Origin: Notospermus geniculatus
Lineage: Eukaryota > Nemertea > Pilidiophora > Heteronemertea > Lineidae
Direction: 5' to 3'
NCBI GenBank assembly: GCA_002633025.1
Contig: NMRB01002559.1
Coordinates: 1 to 64,000, forward strand
DNA length: 64,000 nucleotides
The notes beneath the pieces were generated by a model, which ran no database searches, had not been told where the DNA came from, and saw only the letters and a list, made by a program, of their open reading frames with translations. The first letter of the stretch is position 1. The number at the start of each line of letters is the position of its first letter. The translations under genes were made by a program, and so were the position numbers. Positions 27,101-39,100 of this stretch are shown one piece after another.

Positions 27101-30100
27101 AATGATGAATAATTCATTGTCAGCTCCATTGAAACCATGCACTGTGCAGTTCATGACCAAATAAACGGAAGATATTCCAAACTTTGTCTTCCTGTCATGT
27201 CAATCGTCAGTGTGTGAACCCATCAATAATTATTATTCGGCACATTTCAATGCCATTCGATCGATTTGGCAGATGACCGATTTTTTGCAGGCATTGACCC
27301 AGAGCTTGAAAACATGTCTTAAGCACTTTACAGTAATTTGGTTTCCTATCCTGGTAAATAAGGCACTAAATAAACGGCTCATTTAACTTTTGCTTTTGGC
27401 ATTTTACATGCTTTGAAATCTTCCGCCTGGGTGGTTTTACCAGAAAAATTGCAAATGTTTTCCTATCTGACCTATTAGTTCCCAACCCTTCCACTCAGTT
27501 CTCATTTGTATTGACTGTGAGTGCATGGAGTGCAGTGCAATTTTGCAGTATATCAGCGTCGATGCAATTTTGCAGTGTATTATTTCAGCGTCTGTGCAAA
27601 AAGTCGATCACTTTCTAGATTGCTGTTGAGTTGTTGACTCCTTGATGAGGTGTCAAGTGAGCTGGACCACGTCAGGCAATCTGGTTGCTGCTTATCATAT
27701 AGTTTACCAACTGAAGCAATTGCCTTGCCATAAAGTATTGATGCCTCGATTGGTTCTCCGAGCATTTCGAGTCTAAGAATGATATCGAAATTGCCGTGCT
27801 TCGAACTACATGGTGCTTTATCGCGCCGCCAGGTTCCTGGAGTCAGTGAGTGCAGTACTTGGAAGCTACATTCAGACACAATGATCGATATGCCTACTTT
27901 TAGGGGAGATTATAAAAAAGATGACTGGTATTTGCATGCTTTCTTCGTCAGTTCAGTATCAGTGTCATCAAGTATCATTGATGGCAGAAGGGTACATGTA
28001 TATTTTGATTTAAAGGGAGACATGCGAAAAATATTGCCCGGCGGGCACAAGTTGTCTGAGTTGTAGCGCCGTCTGTTAATACACGGTGAAACTACGCTAT
28101 ATCACAGGCCCCTGTAGAGCTATTAGTGAGCTTAGAACACGTATCTAACCAAAAAACACTAGTTTGTAAAAAACACACCCCGAGCTCACGAATTTATGAG
28201 CTCGTGGTGTGTTTTTAGATACGTGTTGTGTTTTTTAGATACGTTTGGTTAGAAAAGTGTTCTTAACTCACTGATAGCACTACAGGCGCCTGTGATATAG
28301 CGTAGTGTCACCGTGTATTAACAGACGGCGCTACAACTCAGACAACTTGTGCCCGCCGGGCAATATTTTTCGCATGTCTCCCTTTAAACCCAACCCAAAA
28401 CACACCATCCATGCCGTCCATTTTCACGTGCTGACACTGGCCAGATTCTTTTGGACTGCTATTTGACAGCTTTCATTTGAATGATGTCAGGGTCAAAACA
28501 ATGATATCATTAACTTCTGTTCAGTGTTGTGAAGTATCATTTATCATGCAGGTTGTATTTTATGGGTGTTTCACGGCCATTTGATGTTGACTCGATGACT
28601 GTTCCTCGATTATATTTGATTGGTCTTTTGTTTTTCATCCAGGGTATACTACCGTACGTATCACCCGAGTCTTTTATAAATCGTTGGCTCAATGATCTGG
28701 AATGACCTGAGTGATTAATTCTAATTAAATGCTGCTGTTCAGCGCTGCAAGATTCTGATTAATTGTGTCTCTGCTTTTCGAAATCAATTCCATGAGAGAG
28801 ACCATGGTTGAATCTTATTACAAATTCCCGATGGGGAGCCAAAATTAAATCTTTTAGGAAGTTTGGTATCGACCATAGTTCTTAACCCTTTAAGAATTAA
28901 TGATAACTTTTGTGCCCAAAATAAACAGGAATGGCAAAAACGATGAGGATTTTATACCTCAACACCGGTAATTTTCGAAAACTGAGGTTCCTGTGATTGC
29001 TCTGCTGTAGAGCTTCCTGTTTGATGTTGCTCTGGTACAGAGGTTCCTCTGTATATTGCTCTGCTAGATAGGTTCCCTTGTGTATTGCTCTGTAGCATGT
29101 TGCTCTGCTGGAGAGGTTCCTTTGTATATTGCTCTGCTGGAGAGGTTCCCTTGTGTATTGCTCTGTAGCATATATTGCTTTGCTGCAGAGGTTCCTCTGG
29201 ATATTGCTCTGCTAGAGAGGTTCCCTTGTGTATTGCTCTGTAGCATATATTGCTTTGCTGCAGAGGTTCCTCTGGATATTGCTCTGCTAGAGAGGTTCCC
29301 TTGTGTATTGCTCTGTAGCATATTACTCTGCTGGAGAGGTTCCTTTGTATATTGCTCTGCTACAGAGGGTTCCCTTGTGTATTGCTCTGCAGCATATTGC
29401 TGTGTTGAGAGAGAGGTTCCTGGGTATATTGCTCTGCTACAGAGGGTTCCCTTGTGTATTGCTCTGCAGCATATTGCTGTGTTGAGAGAGAGGTTCCTGG
29501 GTATATTGCTCTGCTACAGAGGGTTCCCTTGTGTATTGCACTGCAGCATATTGCTCTGCTGCAGAGGTTCCGGTGTGTATAGCTCTGAAAATGAATGATT
29601 GCTGCTAAAAGAGGTTTCTCTCTATTGCTCTGAACGTTCCTGGGTAGGCCCATATTGCTATGCACAGAGGTTGCTCTGCTACAGAGGTTCCAATCCAATG
29701 TGTATTGCTATTGCATGTCTAGTAACCCTGTGTATATCGCTATTGATCGTCTTCTGTCATTTCTTCTCTGTGTGTTTTCAGAGTGGCCACCAGCCGGCAG
29801 TACGGGTATGGGACGTGGAAGAAAAGGCACAAGTTGGAGAGTTCCATGGACACAAGTTTGGCATCAGTTGTGTGGTGTGTATAACATTCAAACCAGGTTA
29901 ACACTGAATCATGCCCCAGTGACCATTATCACAGTCGAACTGTCAATATTTACGTGGTGGAATAAAAAATGAATCAGATAAGTTATCAAAACAATTTCAT
30001 ATTCTTGATACGACATTTTATGACACTGGTGCATCGTCAGTTAATATGACAGTGCGCTTTGGTTCTCAGCAGTGAGCAAGTCCCCACTTTGTCAGTGGTG

Positions 30101-33100
30101 ACCAAGTCCCCACTTTGTCAGTGGTGAGCAAGTCCCCACTTGCCACTGTAGGCTGTCCTCCCTTTGTAAACAACTGACTTGAGGGCAGAATACATAACGA
30201 TGCAACTAGCTTTATGGAGGCTTGATAAATATCACAGTAATATACATGTAATTGATTTCTGGTATCAATCAGCTGTGACACCTGGTGACACATTACAAAT
30301 TCAGTTATGATTCAGTGTGAACGATACTCAGACCTGAGAGTGAACCCCTCCCTTTCCCTCGTTGAAAATTCTTATGGCTCTGGTTGATTGCTACATCTGA
30401 GTATATTGTACTCAGTAGGAATATGAGTCACAGGTTTGCTTAGGCATTGAAGGTGTGGGCCTGGGTGGTCTGTGCTAATGAACAAGATTAACCTTTGAAC
30501 AATATGAAGTTGGTTGCTTTGTCAGTTCCATCATTCAACATGAGCCATGGTTACATAAAATCCCTGGGATTTTTGCAGTCCCACCATGCAATGATGAATT
30601 GCCGGGCTTCAAGAAACTCGTGTCTGAAAAGCACGGGTTTTTGGAACACGGCAAGCTCGCCGTGTTTTTCAAAGCCCGGGTCTGGCGAGGGAAATTCATG
30701 TCGTGCGACCTCAAAATCCCCGTGTTTTCGTTAGTTCTTAGCACGGCGGCTGCAGATGGCGCAGCCATTAAGTGACCTCGTTTTTGCGCCTCCAGCAATG
30801 TGTGCCAATACAGAAATGACCGAAGAGTCAGTGCATGCAGCGCACCTGTCGCCGGGCTACTTAACTGCAATGAATCAGTGGTGTGATTTCTCGCCGGGCT
30901 TTTCGTACACACAGGTTTCACACGGGTCTGGAAAAACAAGGGCATTTTGAACAGGTGTAATTGTAGCTATACTGTTCAGCCCTCAATGTACACTCGATCA
31001 CCTGTCATGCTACAGGGATCAAGTAGTCAGAGCTTTTATCTGAGCTGAGAGGCCATTTGTTCAGTTCTCAATTGTGTCGCCACATTGGAATAGATGTTTG
31101 TGGCTCATTCAGTCGGTCTATTGGAGAACACTAACAGACAGGGACAACTACATATGTTACATCAGGAGTGCATACCAGTACAAACTTAGGCAATTTGGCT
31201 CACCATAGTGACACCAACTTTCCACTGGTCTGAAAGGATCAAGTGTACTATAGATGAGCTGATCCTGAAGTTCTCTGGAAAGGTGTCTGGACAGGCTGGG
31301 TCACAGAGCAGTTGACAGCGTGCATGCTGCAATAAAAAGCCCCATGAAAAAGTCTCGTATGAAATCACGCAATGGCCAAGTCGTGTGTCATATCTGACTT
31401 ATGCTGAAATTGGTATCACCAATCATTTACAAGTGAAAAAGGTACTTCAAAATCGCCAGAAAATATTGATTAAGTTATCGGTACTCAGACTTATTCGAGT
31501 TTTTGGAATGACCTCTGTTGACATCCATAAACCGACAGGAAGTCACTTTCATATCTGTATGAAATCATGACATTGTCCTCGTTAATTCTTCAGTTTTTTT
31601 CGTGTTATAAAATTTTGATACAATCAACTTGTAACAAAAATGACCAAGGTAATTGAATTTACACACTCACAAGAGGCAATTCCCACTTTACAGCATGTAC
31701 AATACAATACATTTATATGGCCGTATGTTATCGAGATCAGATACCAGTACATAGCTTTGTACTTTTATATCTGGTGTATTCTCGCTGGAAGCTGGTGCTT
31801 GAAAATGCTCTTTAAAAAAGAATGCCTGCATTACCATGATTAATGCATATGTTTCAGTTACAGCCATCTGTGCCTCGAACCATTCTACATGTAGATAATT
31901 CATATGGTCTATGCCAGTAGGCCCTGAACTCACATAGAACATACTATTGCGAAGAAAAAAAATCTTCTTTCCATCCTTCTCTGGTGATGAGAAATGGCGG
32001 GACTTTGGCAATTTCCCCTCTATAGAGCTTGTGCTGTCGCTCATTATGACGTCTCTTGACCGGTGGTCCACCATGCTGACGTTGACGACAAAGTGCGCCA
32101 TGTGTAGATCGCGTCATGGTTGAAGACACACACTCCACTTGTACCGACGACAGTGTGCACCACGTTGGTCGCCGGTGTCATTTGACGTCAATTTGACCGT
32201 CAAGATGGCGGATTTTTTCGTGATGACGTCATCTGCACAAGCTCTATAAAAAGCCGGCCTCATGACAAGAAGGGAAGAAATTCTGAAGTAATCTTTTTTT
32301 CAGGCCTTTGCCCCCAACATGAAGTACATTGTTTCTATTGGGTCACAACATGATATGATGGTGAATGTATGGAACTGGAAACTGTCATGTAAACTTGCAT
32401 CGAACAAGGTCTCATCGAAGGTGAGTCTTCCTGGCCAGTCAGTCTCTACTTGCCCAGAAACTGCTCTCTACAGTCCGGATGGAAAGCTGATGAAAACGTA
32501 AAAGGGGAATCATGTCAGCTTTAAAGGGACAGATACAGGATGAAGAAAATGCCGAGTTGGGAACCAAGCCCCAAAGTCAGCATTATGGTCTCTGAAGACA
32601 ATATAGGGCTACTAAGTGTACGGCAGGAGGATACCAGAACCCATTTAGCCCCATATTATTCGTGTTGGTTTAAGGTGAAAAAAACACAAAAAAAGTTACT
32701 TGCAGACTGATGTAATGATGTTTCTTAAAAAAACTTAACTGCACACCTGTGTAATCACTCTTACTAATTGCTCTTAGAAGGATGAATATGTTGTGTATAT
32801 CGGTTGAAACTATGGAAAAAAATCATTGTTTCATTTTTGTCTGGACCTAGAATGTGTTTTTCTGTTTCTTTTTGCAGGTGTATGGATTGGATTTTTCTGA
32901 AGATGGCAGTTACTTTGTTACAGTTGGCACTAGACATGTCAAGTTCTGGTACCTTGAACAAACAAAAGCTAGGGTGAGTAATCATGTGTACCGCTCAGGC
33001 AGACAGAGAGCTCAATCAACTGTTGAAAACTCATGTGAAAATTGAGGGCTTCATCTGTTCATGGTCAGTGGGTGGTGGCACTGAACTAGTGGACCTTAAG

Positions 33101-36100
33101 TATACTATTCCTTTGAGAGTTACATGTACCGTAAATCTGAATTGTGGTGGATTGATTCCTACAGCAGTGAGACCTAATGAGGGACTCGATTGTCAGGGTT
33201 TCCGCCAGAAAAAATATTTTGGGGATGGACCCAGACCCCCTGCCGGAGCGGGTGCCTTCAGACCCACTCTGGCAGGGGTTCTGGGGGCCCTTGCCCAGAA
33301 AAATTTGGATGTTTAAGTCCCTGAGACGTGATTCCCAGTCAGGCATCTGACGGCATGCCATTGTTTTCTCCCGTGATTTGCTGGCAATTTGCTGCTGCTT
33401 GTGCCAGTCGTTATGAAAATGCATTTGCCTGATGAAGTAGAACTTGCATCATTTTTTAAAAAAGAGAAAAAAACCTATGAAGATAGACTGCAAGATAACA
33501 TGATGTTATAATATGATGTTTTGAAAGAAAAAAGACATGTTGTTGAAGAAAAAATTCTTTCTTTCTGAAAATTTTGGGGATGGATTTATCCACAAGTAAT
33601 TTTCTTGGGGATAGAATTCTCCCTGTTCTCCCCTCTGATTGTCAATAGGTGGCAGCACTACACTAACCATCCTGAACAATACTATTCCTTTCAATAAGAA
33701 ATTGACACAGGACGGTAACCTCAATGACTTTCAATAGATTTCTACAGCAGCAACACTTAATCCACTGTGGCCAGATATTCCCCACACACGGTTTAAGTCG
33801 CCATTCTGTTGTCATTCCGATAAAATGAAATCAATAAGGCTTATCCGCTGCTAAGGAAACTCCACTCAGATGAGACCCTTGGGATCAAGATACGGAAAAT
33901 AATTGATCGATTGCCTTGAGAAGGTTTTATTTTGAGAAACTCGATCCATCTATCATCCCTTGATGAGGTTTTCCCAAAGAAATTAACGTGGTGGATATTT
34001 TTAGCTACGATCATCGTATTTTACTTTACGGGGATCATGAGGTGGAGTTATTGATCTTTTTTCTTGAGATAATTATTAAACGGTTTTATTGAATTGGATC
34101 ATCTGTTATCCCATTAAATTGAAGAATACTCGAATGAATTTCAAGATAGGTTTCTGCATGTACTTGTTGGTGCACCATTGGCTGTGCATTGTGTGACTTC
34201 CTCAACTACTCACTGCTTGAATCAAATATAATATTTACAAAAATTTCCAAAATAGTGAAAGCCACTGAAGTTTTCCCTCAGTAAGTCCCTTGGGCTTGGG
34301 AATACCAATGCTCCTCATATCAACGTCATTCACAAAATATTGAAAAGTGGGCATATTTTGGTAAAAAAGCAACAAACAAAGAGAACTAGGCAAAAAAGTT
34401 CCTCATTGTTCTCTTAGAGGGTTTGGATCTGTGCTTGTCTGTGCTGTCTTGCACTGTCCACTTGCTTTGCATTTCTCGTTCAAAATGATCCTTTTCTCTC
34501 GTTGCAGAGAAATGAAACGGTGCCACTTCACGGTCGTTCGGGAATCCTTGGTGACCAGCGGAACAACACGTTCTCAGGTGTTACGTGCGGGAAAGGGTGC
34601 AGTGCTGGACGAACATACACTATCACACAGTCTGGTTTACTGTGTGAATTCAATGAGAAAAGACTGCTGGATAAGTGGGTGGAATTACGGGTAAGTATTG
34701 CAAATTTAAGGTCAGAATGGATAGACATCGCTATAATAAGAATGCTTTATTGATGAAGACATATCGTGTTTGTTTTCAATGCCAAACTGTGCAATGCTCA
34801 TTGTACCACTGTACCCAATTTTCCAAAAAGTTGGGTGTGCTGAGTAAAGCGGGGTTCATTGCCACACGGATTTTGTCCGATTTAGGTCCGTAAAAATCGA
34901 TCAAATTGACTTTTGCATTGTTGTATCCAGAAAACNNNNNNNNNNNNNNNNNNNNNNNNNNNNNNNNNNNNNNNNNNNNNNNNNNNNNNNNNNNNNNNNN
35001 NNNNNNNNNNNNNNNNNNNNNNNNNNNNNNNNNNNNNNNNNNNNNNNNNNNNNNNNNNNNNNNNNNNNNNNNNNNNNNNNNNNNNNNNNNNNNNNNNNNN
35101 NNNNNNNNNNNNNNNNNNNNNNNNNNNNNNNNNNNNNNNNNNNNNNNNNNNNNNNNNNNNNNNNNNNNNNNNNNNNNNNNNNNNNNNNNNNNNNNNNNNN
35201 NNNNNNNNNNNNNNNNNNNNNNNNNNNNNNNNNNNNNNNNNNNNNNNNNNNNNNNNNNNNNNNNNNNNNNNNNNNNNNNNNNNNNNNNNNNNNNNNNNNN
35301 NNNNNNNNNNNNNNNNNNNNNNNNNNNNNNNNNNNNNNNNNNNNNNNNNNNNNNNNNNNNNNNNNNNNNNNNNNNNNNNNNNNNNNNNNNNNNNNNNNNN
35401 NNNNNNNNNNNNNNNNNNNNNNNNNNNNNNNNNNNNNNNNNNNNNNNNNNNNNNNNNNNNNNNNNNNNNNNNNNNNNNNNNNNNNNNNNNNNNNNNNNNN
35501 NNNNNNNNNNNNNNNNNNNNNNNNNNNNNNNNNNNNNNNNNNNNNNNNNNNNNNNNNNNNNNNNNNNNNNNNNNNNNNNNNNNNNNNNNNNNNNNNNNNN
35601 NNNNNNNNNNNNNNNNNNNNNNNNNNNNNNNNNNNNNNNNNNNNNNNNNNNNNNNNNNNNNNNNNNNNNNNNNNNNNNNNNNNNNNNNNNNNNNNNNNNN
35701 NNNNNNNNNTCGTAACCCTCTTGGGTTTTTGCCGGAGGTATGGAGTCCACGACAGGCTACTGTCCACCTGTGTGGGGTCTTTTACTTGCCCTGGCATAGA
35801 CACTCAGGTACAAGGGACCACGGCTTTTAGTCCCATCCGACGGACCTTCAATTTGTTTCACAATTTTGCTTCACAATTATATGCCGTCGCTCGGAGTCGA
35901 ACTCGCGCCGACCCATTGCATCTTTGGATCTTCATGTCACACGGGCCCTAAACCATTATATTTGCATTTTCAGGACCTGTTGAAGATCGTTTACACAGAT
36001 CCAGAATACAGCTTTTTCTGTAACATCGACAATAATACCGGTGAGAAGAACGATGCGGCGTATGAGGGGAAGAATGGAGTACGGTCGATCAAGGTCAGCC

Positions 36101-39100
36101 CGGATGGTCAAATCTTGGCGTCGGGGGACAGGATGGGCAACATTAGGTAATTGCTATGACAGAGTGAATTTGCACCTGAATTACAGTACATGTAGCATGA
36201 AAATCCTAAAAAATAACAAATCAGATATTTTTCAGATGTCAGTTAGCTCATTTCTTTCTTCAGTTGCTTGAGTGACGAATGGCAAAGGGTCCACTGGGAT
36301 CTCAATTTCACCATTTCAAAAGATTTTCATTATAAATCAGATATTTTAGTACACACTACTGGGGCTGAAGCCCAGACAGGCCCTTTGAACGCAGGAATAT
36401 CACCATCAATGATAATAGAGTGGAACCTCCCTTAGCGGACACCTTTGCCAGGAGGACATCTCTCTATTAAGGAGTCCAAAGTTCAGTCCCAAATTGACCA
36501 TTTCTATAAAGTTTGACCTCTGTAATCAGGACACCTCTGAATTAAAGACAGCATTTGTCAGTCCCAGAGGTGTCCTTAATAGAGAGGTTCCACTGTATTT
36601 CTTATCTCCCTTCAGGATACATGACCTGAATTTCATGGAGGAGCTCTGTCTGATCGAAGCCCACGATGGGGAGGTACTTTCTTTGGAGTTCACCCAAAAT
36701 GAAAAAGGTAAGTAGTTTGTGATGGCCTCCTCTGTACTTACCAGGGCCAATAATGCTATAACGTCGGCCCTGACGGAAAAATGAAATACAATACAATACA
36801 ATACATCTCTCAAATTCCACTCAAAGAAACTTTCATTAGAAACACTTGTTATTCATGTCCTTCTCTTCTTGCAACAAAAGATAAACAGCAGTAGTTCACG
36901 GCATTTGTCCCTGTACACAATATTCGTATGATAATAAACAAAAGCGTTGATGAACATGTTACTTGTGCCGAGATATCCAACGATGAAATCAACAAGCCTT
37001 GGAGGTGTCACTTGCAGAAACGCAGATACCATTTCGGTGATGACAAATGGGACCCAAAGTAGGATATAAACCAAGACGGTGGCTCCTATCAGTTTGATCC
37101 CTCTTCCAAAACTCAATGGTTTCGAAGTCGACTGGGCAATGGAGAAAATTTGGGTGTTTATTTTCCTAATGTGGCGTCGCGTGATCATGAAGATTCTAAC
37201 AAAACTGAATGTTATGATGCCGAATGCGACGGCAGCGATGATGAAGCCAAGCGATGCCGATGCCACAGAGATCCTGAAGTTATAATGGCTGATGTATCCC
37301 GTCCACTCGTAGTCGAACCTGCCGACACCGTAAAAAGGCAGGGAGAAGATGAGCATGCTCAGTGACCAGGAGCCAACGAGTGTCATGCAGCAGAATTTTC
37401 GAGTGACCCATCTTGGGTAGCTTAGTGGCCATGCGGTGGACAGGTAGCGCTCAAAACTGACCATCGAGAGTGAGAAAATTGATTCGCAGTACAAGACACT
37501 GGTTAGGTATCCGATCACGTCATTAACGACTCTGTCCGGCGGCCATTTTTGATGTACGCTAAAATAAATGGAATATATTAGAACAAGACCTGTGGATAAG
37601 TCCGAGGCAGCTAAGTTCACCATGAAATAGAATGAAAATCCCAGGTACTTGCGGATATTAACCATGACGATGATGTTGAAGAGGTTGATGGTGACGGCCA
37701 TAAACACGCCAATCGTAATCGGGATGGCATATAATGGAGTTTTAACGCAGTACTCAAGTCCATAGTCATTGCAGTAAACAGTGTCATTTTCTGTTGTTTG
37801 GTTGGCAGACGTTGCTTGTGTTGTTGTTGACATTTTGGATGTCCTGCTAAGTCACAACGTCCTGTTAGAGAGTAGAAGAAAATATAGTCCTCACAGTCCT
37901 CCAAAACTAGAAACTTTTGTATCCGTGCAGCAACACCTTGTGAAAACAGCTGTCGATATGCAAAGGTCATGGATTAAATATCAGCTAGTTTGTATGTAGG
38001 TAAAGCGTGTTGGGGTAGAAGTTTGTCGGATTTGTCCTCTGATATCAGCCGTTATCCAACAAAACGCACAAAAAACGACTACAAAATGATAGTAAAAATA
38101 AAGTGAACACTTCTGAGATCTCTACTAGAAAGTGCCTGAGGAACACCCCTGTTGGGGTCGAAAATTTGCAAAATTCGGAGACGACTTTATTTTTGATATC
38201 AGACTTTTAAGTGTCGAATCCAGAGCCTATTCACAGTAAAAGAAGCAGAATTCCTCCTTCAAGATTCAAGTTCCTCGTGTTGCAGAGAAGCAGCATAACA
38301 GAACTTGGTCGTAACTGGTCTCCTCCCATTCGTGGTCAGTTCCCTTCTGACAGCAAAACCATTGTCGTAGTCGTGAACAGCTGCTTCTGACTCGCCGATC
38401 TTATCAGGAGTGATGTGTTTACGATCGCAAAGTCGAAAACAATCAGTCTGAAAGCATCCTTTATGATGGACCTTCTGCAGCTCCACATGCCACAGTCAAC
38501 AGTGCAGCTCGTCTGTTCAAACAAAATCAGGAGGGATCGTTGTGATGTATCAAATAGCAGTGCGTCCCAATCAAGCTATCTGTAAAGTACAATGTCACCT
38601 TGTGTAAACAGCAATAAATGAGATTAAAAGGTCATAAATGAATATTGGATGGTTGATCTGTGCCGATGGGGTGGGATGCCGACAGAGAGTCAACAAATAT
38701 CCCTGATGTGTGAATCATGGACTGTTTTGTGTCAGGAGATGTTTTGAAACTGATGGCTAGACACCTGTGTAATCAACAAGAAATGCCACATTTGTGAGTG
38801 GAGATCAAAACAATTTTCACATAATCAAATCGTGATGCTGAAGTTGACTGATCCTTCTATTCAATTGAGTTTTAACTGCAAAATTTTATAAAGTGGTTCC
38901 TAGAAGGACTAGTTTTACTGAATACTGGTAAACTCATTGAACAAAAACTGTTTGTTTGATGAATGAAAACAACTTTGATTCAGATCTTCCTACCAATTGA
39001 GAGGTTCAAGGAATTCTTTTCCTTTCCTTTTCTTCTTTTACCCAAATTACATTTGTGTATCTGAAAAATTGAACAAGCATGTCACCTGATNGATTCTGGA

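Noticed and set aside
26755-27160. Overlapping minus-strand frames of 127 and 116 codons
   Set aside because: Two frames overlap the same DNA, neither shows a known motif or splice partner; could be a remnant but cannot be supported.
29064-29598. Open frames of 85-172 codons on both strands as genes
   Set aside because: They follow from the minisatellite period being a multiple of three; no domain, no composition of a real protein.
34776-35830. Long open frames of about 300 codons around 35 kb
   Set aside because: They consist almost wholly of Ns from the assembly gap.
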